From WGMK01 sp046047315 (GTDB taxonomy: Bacteria > Hydrogenedentota > Hydrogenedentia > Hydrogenedentales > JAEUWI01), in contig JBJOID010000043.1 of the NCBI GenBank assembly GCA_046047315.1, positions 1 to 42,111 on the forward strand: 42,111 nucleotides of DNA. Direction: 5' to 3'. Shown piece by piece: positions 33,795 through 41,521 of this stretch. Numbering within the stretch: the stretch's first letter is position 1; each line of letters opens with the position of its first letter. Under the pieces are notes generated by a model that was not told the DNA's origin, made no database searches, and worked only from the letters and a program-made list of their open reading frames with translations. The position numbers and the translations under genes were made by a program.

Positions 33795-34130
33795 AGACCG
33801 TCTCGGCTACCGAGACGGATCTGCTCCGCACGTTGAACTGTCCGACATTTCATCTTCACGAATGTCGGGTAGTGGCTTTCGCCACCTATGTTTCCATGCC
33901 GGTCTAAACCGGCCAGCCTCTTTGAGCTATCTCGCCACGTGTGGCGCAGAAGTAACTCATTTGGGGATTGTGTTGCAGAGGGCCGAAGCCCCGGCGTGCA
34001 CCCCTACACGCTCTGCCTTTTGCAGGCACTGCCGACTCGTTGGGATCTGTGTCCCTAGTGTGTTGCCGCATAACGCTGCGGTCCCGGCGTGCGCTTTTCT
34101 TGCGCTAACGTACACCTAAGAGGTGCAGAT
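33795..34130 (-). ncRNA. candidate multi-stem structured RNA (possibly HEARO/omega-RNA-like)
   Basis: Dense, almost gap-free stem-loops (plus coordinates): 33798-33806/33810-33818; 33842-33849/33861-33868; 33872-33876/33881-33885; 33898-33903/33908-33913; 33933-33937/33942-33946 (extendable outward); a three-way junction of 33975-33979/34012-34016 enclosing 33980-33983/33988-33991 and 33994-33998/34007-34011; 34066-34070/34077-34081; 34113-34117/34121-34125. Read on the minus strand, two loops are stable tetraloops, GTGGC-GAAA-GCCAC and GGGC-TTCG-GCCC, which favours that strand. The size, tetraloops and mobile context recall HEARO (IscB-associated omega RNA), but no IscB or TnpB gene is seen. 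That identity is a guess; the structure itself is visible. Confidence 0.5.
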
Positions 34131-34369
34131 GCCCATCGCCACCGATTCTTAACTAATCGTGTTATCGGTCTCCAAATGCCAAAATCAACGCCGATGGGGC
34201 CATCCCATCGGCGCTGAAGATGAAGATACAACATGAATTCTTCGAATATCAACTCCTCAAGCACGGACGCGGGATGGGTGTGATTGTCCGACATGCTGCG
34301 GTAGTATTTCGTTCGGGTGTCCTCTGAAGTGTGGAGCTCCCCGAGGTAATGAGGGGGATAGAGAGACAT
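34055..34369 (-). CDS. doubtful small open frame
   Basis: The 104-aa frame begins MSLYPPHYLGELHTSED and contains SVLEELIFEEFMLYLHLQRR, which looks protein-like, but has no recognised family. Its 3' half overlaps the stem-loop region and a perfect 10-bp hairpin (34189-34198/34204-34213). It could be a gene fragment; it is kept only as a low-confidence call. Confidence 0.22.
   Translation of the reverse strand: MSLYPPHYLGELHTSEDTRTKYYRSMSDNHTHPASVLEELIFEEFMLYLHLQRRWDGPIGVDFGIWRPITRLVKNRWRWASAPLRCTLAQEKRTPGPQRYAATH
34189..34213. repeat. perfect 10-bp hairpin
   Basis: CGCCGATGGG (34189-34198) pairs with CCCATCGGCG (34204-34213) around GCCAT. There is no good T-tract on either side. It lies at the 5' side (minus strand) of the structured-RNA candidate and may belong to it. 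Confidence 0.5.
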
Positions 34370-34724
34370 CTTGGGAATGTCAGTAACCTCACCTCCACGG
34401 CCCTCGACCGGACGACTAGCGGAAATTGGCTTCGCTCGATGACCTTCTCCGAGGCCCGGAGATCATCCGCAAGAAGCCTGCTTCAAACACTGAACAAGAA
34501 TGTCCACTTAAAAGGTCGGTCGTTCCACGCTTTTACCATGCGAACGTGGTTACGCTTGGGCGTCAGGCATCGAAGGTCAACCATGATTTTTGGAAAGCGC
34601 ACTGCTTGGATTTGGGGGGCATGTTTCCGAAGTCACTAAATGCCGGATAGGGACGGATTCTCAACTCACAGTCTCGAATGCCCCGGACGGGGACCGGAGA
34701 GCCCGCGCGCCCGATCGCACGCGC
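34370..34724. other. intergenic stretch with no supported gene
   Basis: Several short overlapping frames on both strands, none with SD, recognisable motif or consistent codon use. Lower GC than the core genes. Confidence 0.3.
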
Positions 34725-34765
34725 AAGACAAAACGCCGTGAATGTGTAGAACATTCACGGCGTTT
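34725..34765 (-). terminator. strong intrinsic terminator downstream of tRNA-Ala
   Basis: A perfect 15-bp stem (34731-34745 with 34751-34765) around a 5-base loop. On the minus strand it follows the tRNA 3' end by 12 bases and continues TTTTGTCTTG. Confidence 0.8.
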
Positions 34766-34777
34766 GCGTGTAAAAAT

Positions 34778-34853
34778 TGGTGGAGCTAAGCGGGATCGAA
34801 CCGCTGACCTCCTGACTGCCAGTCAGGCGCTCTCCCAGCTGAGCTATAGCCCC
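34778..34853 (-). tRNA. tRNA-Ala (anticodon GGC)
   Basis: 76 nt with encoded CCA. The acceptor GGGGCTA pairs with TAGCTCC including the G3-U70 wobble that identifies alanine tRNAs. The D arm GCTC...GAGC, the anticodon stem CCTGA/TCAGG with loop CTGGCAG (anticodon GGC) and the T arm with GGTTCGATCC are all present. The 3' end faces the accessory island. Confidence 0.97.
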
Positions 34854-35001
34854 TTGGATAGGACGGGAATCGTAGCGCACGGGGGCGGCTGGTGTCAAAC
34901 GTTTCCGTGCGGGCTTTTGTGCGGGGCGGATGTGCGGGGGTGGGGAGTTCGCATCGTGTGCCGAGGTCCGCTACTCTGGGTCTGGCAGGAAGCTGGTATC
35001 C

Positions 35002-38000
35002 ATGGCGCGGGTTAAGGTCATCACAGGTTCGGCGCGTTCAGGGCGTCGTAGTGCGGTCGATCGCCGTTTTCTCTCGGCGGCGGGCCCGGCGTTGTTGGTA
35101 TTGCCGGGGCGTTCAGATGCGCGCGCCCGCGAGTCCTCCCTGTTGCAAGACCCCTCCTTGAACCTGCGGGGTTTTTGGGGGCGGCGTGTGCTGGATCTGG
35201 CCGGGCTGGCCGAGGCGCTTGTTGGCGGTGGGCAACGTCTGGATCGGCTGGAGCGACGGCTGCTGATTGAGTCGGCGATCAGGGCGAAGCGGGAGACGCT
35301 GATTCGTCTGCTGGCGGTGGACCCTGAGGACATGCCGGGCTTGTCGGCGCATCTGCTCGCCAACGTGATGCAACTCAAGCAGGCGGCCGTGGAGCCGGAG
35401 GCTCTCCTTGATCAGTTGGCGAAGGCTCGCGTGTTGACGCCAGTTGACGAGGCGGTCGCTTGTGTCTATGCGCGCTATCAGGCGGCGCTCAAGTCCTTGG
35501 GCCGGTACGATGTGCCGGGCCTATACTGGGCCGCGGAGGCGCGCTGCCGGGAGTCCCATCCGTCCTTGCTGCGCGAGGTGTCCTTGCTCTTGCTGGATGG
35601 TTTCGATGACTTCACACCCTCTGAATTGCGATTCCTCGACGCGCTGGCGGAGCGGGTTCCGGAGCTTGTGATTGGGCTGCATGTGGATATTCGCGCGTCG
35701 CGGGCCGACGCCTTCGCCGCATCGCGCCGCGCCTTGGAGAAGCTGCGCACCCGTCTGGAGATCGAGCTGGAGACGCTGGAAGAGAGCGCTCCGGTGGATG
35801 AGACGGCTTTCGTAGCAGAGCATCTTTTCTGGCGGGACGTTCCGCCGCAGCACATTCCGCTTGGGGAGAGCATCACCCTGGCTCCGTGCATTGATGTTCG
35901 TCATGAGGCGGAATTCCTGGCGCGTGCCATTCGCGCCCTGCTGGACCGCGGCGTGCCCACCGGAGACATTGCCATCGCGCAGCGCGAGGGGGGGGCGGCG
36001 CTGTCCACCCTGCTTGCGGCCCTTGGCGACCTGGACATCCCGGTGCGCGCCACGCTTCGTCAAGCTGCAACGGCGAGTGTGCCCGGCGCGCTCCTGCTGG
36101 GCTTCCTCGACATGCTCAACGCCTGGGAGCGGGACCCCGTGCTGGAGCTCTTGTCGCACCCCGCGCTCTGGCCCGACGAGCCTGCCGAGTCGGCCACTTG
36201 CTTCGGCTTCGTGGTGCGCAAGGCGCTGCTGCTTGCGGGCGAACAAGAGTGGGAGCGGCAGCTCGCGCATTTGGCCGAGGTGTGGGAGCGCAATCCCAAA
36301 GAGTGCGGCAAGGCGGCGGCACGTATCCCTGATCCAATCCAGACCCTTGGCGTGTTGCGCCAGCGCTTGAATGCTTTGCGCGGTTTGGCCAGGTCATTCC
36401 CGGACGAAGCCGAATTTAAGACCTATCTCGATGCGGCGAGGGATCTGATCTCCAAGTGGCGCTTCGTCGATGCATGTGATGCCGAGTCGCTTCGTGCGAT
36501 TGCCAGCGTGTTGCGCCGACTCGGGCACTTTGCCCCCGAAGGGCGCATTCGCCGCGATGCGTTCCAGCGGGCGGTAACGCGGGCCTTGGAAGAGACCGAA
36601 GTTCCGGCCAGCTCGGTGCGTTCCGGGGTGCTTGTGGCCGAGCCAGAATACCTCCGCAACCGGGCTTTCCGGCATCTCTTTGTCACCGGCCTCAACCAGG
36701 GGAACTATCCCCGCAGCCCCGCGCTTAATGCCTTGTACGGCCGTCGCGATTTGGCCCGCCTTGCGCGCGCGGGCATTGAGCTTGACGATGCGCCGCTGAA
36801 TGCCTCGCGTGAACGGCTCCTCTTTCTTCGGCTCTTCCTTGAAACGCAGGGTCCCGTCACCCTGACCTGGCGCGTGCAGGACGCCGCTGGGCGCGAGGCC
36901 ACGCAGAGCCCCTTTGCCGTGGAGCTAAACGAACTCCTCAGGCACCGTCCCGGCGCGCGCCGTCCAGCGCCCGCCGCAAGCGCCATCATCGCCCGTGCGG
37001 AAGAGGCAAGCTCCCTGCGTGAAGTTGCCGCCTGCGCGGCTGTCGCCGGTGGCAAGGGACTGGCCGCGCTTCGCCTTGCCCTGCCAGAGACGGCGTCCGG
37101 TCTCGAGGTGGAGTCGGAACGGTGGCGCGAAGCTCCCTGCGGCCTGCACGATGGCGTGCTGGAAGAGCCGGGCCTGATCAGCCGTATCGCCGCGCGTTAC
37201 AACCAAGAGCACTGTTTTAGTGCCGCACAGCTCGAAGCCTGGCTCGAATGTCCCTTCCGCTTCCTTCAACAGCGCATCCTTGAAATAGACGATACACAGC
37301 CCTTTGAAGGTGAACTCGACCCGATGATGCGCGGCAGCATCCTGCACGATGTGTTGCACCGCTTCCATGCCGCCCGCGCCGGAGAGCCGCTCAACTGGCT
37401 GATGGACGAGGGCGCGGCGGGAGAACTTGACCGCTTGTTGGATGAGGCGATGAACCGGGTGTCACGCCAGTTGCAGTCGCTTCCCCCAGAAATCGTGGCC
37501 GCCGAGCGCGCCCACCTGGGTGCCATGCTGAAGCGTTATCTGGGAGTGTGCCGCGAGCGTGACGATGCCCATTGGCGGCCCGCCCGATTCGAAGTGCCCT
37601 TCGGCGCCTCCGCCCGCCAGGCGGACGAGGAGGTTCCGCCAGCCTTCACGCTTGAGCTTGAGCCGGGAGAGGTCGTCTTGTTCAGTGGCCGGGTCGATCG
37701 AATCGACTTTGCCGAATCGGGAAAGACAGCCCGCATCATCGACTACAAGTCGGGCGGCGTGCCTACTGCCGGAGCAATTCAAGAAGGCCGCAACATTCAG
37801 CTGGGGGTGTACGCCCTTGCTCTGGAGCAGACGCTCGCGCCGGGCATGGCCTGCGAGTCCGCCTACTATGTGCCCGTGGGAAAGGCTGCGTGGCGTGAAT
37901 CCTTGGGCAAATCCCCGTCAAGGGACAAGGAGAAGTGGGCACAGCGAGAGCCTAACATGCGCGCCGCCATCGCACGGGCCGTCGCTGCCATTCGCTCCGG

Positions 38001-38160
38001 GCATTTTCCCCCGCTGCCCGCCGGTAAGGATTGTCACGGTTGCGGCTATGCCAAGGCCTGCCGCCGCACGGCGGCACGCCAGGCGCGCAAAACTGATCCC
38101 TTTCGCGATGCTTTCGGCCTACCCGATGAAGAGGGCGAGGAGGCTGGCCCGGGCTCCTGA
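35002..38160 (+). CDS. AddB-like PD-(D/E)XK nuclease/inactivated helicase subunit
   Basis: 1052 aa, related to AddB/RexB of the AddAB recombinational-repair nuclease. The N-terminal part has only a degenerate Walker A (TGSARSGRRS, no GKT). The middle contains helicase-like motifs (VTGLNQGNYPRSP, LTWRVQDA). The C-terminal nuclease shows GSILHDVLHRFH (about 777-788), VDRIDF, IIDYKSG (the D-x-K motif, about 911-917) and QLGVYALAL. Four cysteines expected to hold a 4Fe-4S cluster are in place: Cys750 (WLECPFRF) and Cys1011, Cys1014, Cys1020 (CHGCGYAKAC). ATG 35002 has AGGAAG nine bases upstream. No AddA gene is adjacent in this window. Confidence 0.85.
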   Translation: MARVKVITGSARSGRRSAVDRRFLSAAGPALLVLPGRSDARARESSLLQDPSLNLRGFWGRRVLDLAGLAEALVGGGQRLDRLERRLLIESAIRAKRETLIRLLAVDPEDMPGLSAHLLANVMQLKQAAVEPEALLDQLAKARVLTPVDEAVACVYARYQAALKSLGRYDVPGLYWAAEARCRESHPSLLREVSLLLLDGFDDFTPSELRFLDALAERVPELVIGLHVDIRASRADAFAASRRALEKLRTRLEIELETLEESAPVDETAFVAEHLFWRDVPPQHIPLGESITLAPCIDVRHEAEFLARAIRALLDRGVPTGDIAIAQREGGAALSTLLAALGDLDIPVRATLRQAATASVPGALLLGFLDMLNAWERDPVLELLSHPALWPDEPAESATCFGFVVRKALLLAGEQEWERQLAHLAEVWERNPKECGKAAARIPDPIQTLGVLRQRLNALRGLARSFPDEAEFKTYLDAARDLISKWRFVDACDAESLRAIASVLRRLGHFAPEGRIRRDAFQRAVTRALEETEVPASSVRSGVLVAEPEYLRNRAFRHLFVTGLNQGNYPRSPALNALYGRRDLARLARAGIELDDAPLNASRERLLFLRLFLETQGPVTLTWRVQDAAGREATQSPFAVELNELLRHRPGARRPAPAASAIIARAEEASSLREVAACAAVAGGKGLAALRLALPETASGLEVESERWREAPCGLHDGVLEEPGLISRIAARYNQEHCFSAAQLEAWLECPFRFLQQRILEIDDTQPFEGELDPMMRGSILHDVLHRFHAARAGEPLNWLMDEGAAGELDRLLDEAMNRVSRQLQSLPPEIVAAERAHLGAMLKRYLGVCRERDDAHWRPARFEVPFGASARQADEEVPPAFTLELEPGEVVLFSGRVDRIDFAESGKTARIIDYKSGGVPTAGAIQEGRNIQLGVYALALEQTLAPGMACESAYYVPVGKAAWRESLGKSPSRDKEKWAQREPNMRAAIARAVAAIRSGHFPPLPAGKDCHGCGYAKACRRTAARQARKTDPFRDAFGLPDEEGEEAGPGS

Positions 38161-38255
38161 TGTCGCACAGCCGGCCCAAGCGACTCCAGCGTTCTTTGGT
38201 CTGGACCCCGGCGGGGGGCCTTTGGTATCGTGCCCTGTCAATCAATCAACCTGGG

Positions 38256-38885
38256 ATGGACCTGTCGATGCAAATCAGTCAGTACCTGGTCAGCCCGTTT
38301 ATGCAGAATTGCACCGTGCTTCGGGGCGGCGGGGAGACCATCGTGATCGACCCCGGCGAGGTGACCCGCGAATTGCGCGAGGCCATCGCGGGGGAGCGCG
38401 TGACGATGGTCTTCAATACGCACTGCCATATCGACCACGCGGGCGGAAACGCGGAGATGGTCCGGCTGACGGGCGCGCCGCTGGTTTGCCATCGTGAAGA
38501 ACTGCCGCTGCTGGAACACCTTCAGGAACAGGGGCGCATGTTCGGTGTGGGCTGCGAGCCTTCGCCCGCGCCCGACCGTTTCATCGCCGAGGGGGAGAGC
38601 ATCAACGTGGGGGACGAGTCACTTAAGGTGCTGTTTACGCCAGGCCATTCCCCGGGCCATGTGGCGCTGTTAGGAGACGGCTTTATCATTGGCGGCGATT
38701 GCCTATTCGCGGGTTCCATCGGCCGAACGGATTTGCCCGGCGGCGACTATGCCACCCTCATGCGGACCTTGCGCGACAAGTTCCTGCCGCTGCCCGATGA
38801 CACGGTGGTCTACTCCGGGCACGGCCCTGTGACCACCATCGGCCGCGAGCGCCGCAGCAATCCGTTTCTGGCGGGCCTGTCATGA
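38256..38885 (+). CDS. metallo-beta-lactamase-fold hydrolase (glyoxalase II/YcbL-like)
   Basis: 209-aa hydrolase with the two-metal signature FNTHCHIDHAGG (His56, His58, Asp60, His61), then FTPGHSPGHVALLGDGFIIG and GGDCLFAGSIGRTDLPGGD, and the last metal His in YSGHGPVTTIGRE. The overall length and the GRTDLPGGD stretch fit YcbL/GloB-like thioesterases. The ATG at 38256 is chosen because QISQYLVSPFMQN is the usual first strand; ATG 38268 is also possible. Overlaps the next gene by four bases. Confidence 0.88.
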   Translation: MDLSMQISQYLVSPFMQNCTVLRGGGETIVIDPGEVTRELREAIAGERVTMVFNTHCHIDHAGGNAEMVRLTGAPLVCHREELPLLEHLQEQGRMFGVGCEPSPAPDRFIAEGESINVGDESLKVLFTPGHSPGHVALLGDGFIIGGDCLFAGSIGRTDLPGGDYATLMRTLRDKFLPLPDDTVVYSGHGPVTTIGRERRSNPFLAGLS

Positions 38886-41473
38886 ACAGCCTGCTCCTGC
38901 TTGCTGCTGCGTGTCTTGGGTTCAGCGCCGAGTTGCTGGTCTGTCCCGACCAGCCGCTTCAGTTCTCTTATATCGACGAGCCAGTGGTCATCGCGGTGAA
39001 GTCGGACAGCGATGTGGAAGCCAAGGCCAGCGTGACCCTTCGGCCACCGCGTGGCGACGCGCCCATCGTGATGGAGCTGGGAACCCTCTCGCTCAAGGCG
39101 GGCAAGGAAAGCTGGCATGCGCTTCCGCAGGTGCCCGCAGGCGAGGGCTTCTTCCAGCTCGACCTTTCTCTGGAAGCGGCCGGGGAGAGCAAGAACCTCC
39201 ACGGCGGCTTTGCCCGGATCCGGCGCAGCACGGGCGAGAACGCGCTGCCTGTTTTTGCCTACGGCGACAACGGTGACGCACGCGCACTTCGCGCCCTGCG
39301 CAGCGCTCCCGTGCCCGCGATTCGTATCGACCTGCTCGACCCGGAACTGGAGGCGCGGGCAACCGCGCTGCGTAAGCAGGGCTTCAAGCTGGTGCCCTAC
39401 CTCGACGCGCGGGCGACGCCCGCCGCAGCGGAAACGGCCCGCAAGGCCGCCGAAGCCTGGTGCGACGCGGTTCTGCGCTGGGACGTGGCCGCTGGAACTT
39501 CCGTATCCCTCATTCAGGAAGTAGCCGAGGCGGTGCGCACCACCAAGTGCCCGGCTCCCGTGGTGGCGGTCGTGGACAACATCGACACCTTCAAGACCCT
39601 GATCGAACAGGGGCTGGGCAACGTGGTGCGCAGCGTGGTGGTGGAGGTGAAGGATAACGGCGAGTGGACCGTATCCGCCGTGCAGCGCATCGCCGAGCAG
39701 GCGGGCTTCGAACAGTGGGATGTGTACGCCATGCTGGCGCCGCCCGAGCCGGGCGCGGAAGAACAGCGCTTCCTGACCAAGCGGATCTTTCTCGCACTGG
39801 CCGAGGGCTTCGAGACGGTTGGGTTCCACGCACGCGAGATTTACGACGGCGGCCTGACGGCGGCCTTTAGCCGGGTGAACGCGCTTAGCTTTCAGTTCGG
39901 CGCTTTCGAATTCGCCGGCTCCCTGCCGCTTGAGCGCGGGGTCGAGTCCGCCTTGTTCAAGCACGGGGGCGACTGGTTCCTCACGCTTTGGCGCGACGGG
40001 GGCGACAAGGAGCTGCTGCTGGAACTCGGCGACGCCGGCAAGCTCAAGGCGATGGACCAGTTCAACCAGCCCATCGAGTTGCCCGAGGTTACCAAAGGCG
40101 TGCTGCCAGTGCGGGTGGGCCCCGCGCCGATCTATCTCACCGGGCGCGGCGGCTCCCTGTTTGACTTGGCCGCCCGCCCGCAGGGCAAGCGACTTGCTTC
40201 GGAATTGGCCAAGCGCAAGGAGCTCATCGATGTGCTCGGGCCGGAGATCGTCGCCGCAATCAACAGCGTGGTGTTGAGCGAGGGCGCCATCACCCAGCGG
40301 ACCGGGTTCTTCGCCATGGTGCGGGCCTTGCCCGATCTGGAGCGCCGCTGGCATCAGGGCGAATTGCCGCGCCACATCGCCGTCTCGGCGATATCGCACC
40401 TTGCGCGCCTCTTGCGTCAACTTTGCGTGGTGGAACAGCAACGGGGAGAGCCTTTCCTCGAGCCGCTGCAGGACACGCTCGCGCGTTGCGAGGAATACCA
40501 GGCCTACTATCTCACCAGCTCTCGCGGTTCGGATGATCGCTTCCAGCGGGGTGACTGGCTGCTCGGCGAGGTGCGTCGGCTCATGAACGAGGCGAACGAC
40601 CTCGCGGCGGCGGGCCGCCGTATCGAGGCATCGGCCGTGGCCGCGCTGGCGGAGTGGCGTGCCCGCGGGCTGGAGTTTGCCGCGAGCGCCTCTCAGCGCG
40701 AAGAAGAGCCGGGCGTGACCGTGGCGTTGGCCCTGCCCGAGCCGCCGCCGCCCGCCGCCAAGGCCGGCGCCGCGGCGGAAATGGCCGAGGACGGCGTGCA
40801 TGTGATCGTGAAGGGCGACACCCTCGGGGCTATCGCCGCACGCTACGGGGTCAAACTGCGCGAGCTCATGGCTGCCAACAACCTCACGGCCCGCTCGACT
40901 TTGCGCATCGGCCAGAAGATCAAGATTCCAGAACCGGTCGTGGCCGAGGCGGCCGTCGCCACACCGCCCGTAGCGGAGGCGCCGGAATCCAAACCCGAAC
41001 CCAAGCCTGAGCCAGAGCCCGAACCGGAGGCACCGCCCGCAGACGAAGCCAAGGAGGAGCCCCAGGAGGAAGCCAAGGCCGAAGAGGAGTCCGCTCAGGC
41101 GCCCTCGGGCACAAGGAAGGTGATGCACACCGTCGAGCGAGGTGAGACCACGCGCAGCATTGCCAACAAGTACGGCGTTTCGGAGGCCGATTTCCGAAAG
41201 TGGAACGGGATTCGCGCCGGAGCGCAGTTGGCGCGTGGCAAGCAGTATGTGGTGCACGTGCCCCAGCGCAAGCAGCCCGCGAAACCGGAGTCGGCGCCGC
41301 AGGTCCAATCCGGCGAAGGCAAGCAGATTACCCACACGGTGCGGCGCGGGGAGAATCCCTACCTCATCGCGAAGAAATACAAAGTAAGCTTGGACGACTT
41401 CCTGAAGTGGAACAAGCTCAACAAGCGGTCCACCTTGCAGGTGGGCGACAAATACGTCGTCTACGTCAAATAG
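38882..41473 (+). CDS. secreted triple-LysM protein with a large N-terminal unknown domain
   Basis: 863 aa with a signal peptide (1-16, LLLLAAACLGFSA). Residues ~17-120 look like a beta-sandwich. Residues ~125-430 resemble an alpha/beta barrel-like domain (VPAIRIDLLDPELEARA, FKLVPYLDARATP, WDVYAMLAPP, GFHAREIYDGGL), possibly glycoside-hydrolase-like, but I cannot name it. Residues ~450-620 are helical. Three LysM domains follow at about 639-682, 747-792 and 816-863, the first two separated by a Pro/Glu-rich linker (about 687-740). LysM binds peptidoglycan, so the protein probably sits at the cell wall. Coupled to the hydrolase gene by an ATGA overlap. Confidence 0.85.
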   Translation: MNSLLLLAAACLGFSAELLVCPDQPLQFSYIDEPVVIAVKSDSDVEAKASVTLRPPRGDAPIVMELGTLSLKAGKESWHALPQVPAGEGFFQLDLSLEAAGESKNLHGGFARIRRSTGENALPVFAYGDNGDARALRALRSAPVPAIRIDLLDPELEARATALRKQGFKLVPYLDARATPAAAETARKAAEAWCDAVLRWDVAAGTSVSLIQEVAEAVRTTKCPAPVVAVVDNIDTFKTLIEQGLGNVVRSVVVEVKDNGEWTVSAVQRIAEQAGFEQWDVYAMLAPPEPGAEEQRFLTKRIFLALAEGFETVGFHAREIYDGGLTAAFSRVNALSFQFGAFEFAGSLPLERGVESALFKHGGDWFLTLWRDGGDKELLLELGDAGKLKAMDQFNQPIELPEVTKGVLPVRVGPAPIYLTGRGGSLFDLAARPQGKRLASELAKRKELIDVLGPEIVAAINSVVLSEGAITQRTGFFAMVRALPDLERRWHQGELPRHIAVSAISHLARLLRQLCVVEQQRGEPFLEPLQDTLARCEEYQAYYLTSSRGSDDRFQRGDWLLGEVRRLMNEANDLAAAGRRIEASAVAALAEWRARGLEFAASASQREEEPGVTVALALPEPPPPAAKAGAAAEMAEDGVHVIVKGDTLGAIAARYGVKLRELMAANNLTARSTLRIGQKIKIPEPVVAEAAVATPPVAEAPESKPEPKPEPEPEPEAPPADEAKEEPQEEAKAEEESAQAPSGTRKVMHTVERGETTRSIANKYGVSEADFRKWNGIRAGAQLARGKQYVVHVPQRKQPAKPESAPQVQSGEGKQITHTVRRGENPYLIAKKYKVSLDDFLKWNKLNKRSTLQVGDKYVVYVK

Positions 41474-41521
41474 TTCCCAAAGATACAGCGTGAAACCAAA
41501 GACCCGAGGGGAGTAATCAGC

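Noticed and set aside
33583..33831. 82-codon minus-strand frame crossing the IS right end
   Set aside because: Half lies within IS-end sequence and half within the stem-loop region; no SD at the upstream start, so kept only as a remark on the spacer.
33795..34130. IscB/TnpB (OMEGA) locus
   Set aside because: The stem-loop region could suit such an RNA, but no RuvC, HNH or TnpB-like protein is encoded in the flanking frames, so only the RNA is reported, as an orphan candidate.
34189..34213. Intrinsic terminator
   Set aside because: The 10-bp stem is perfect, but neither flank has a T-tract.
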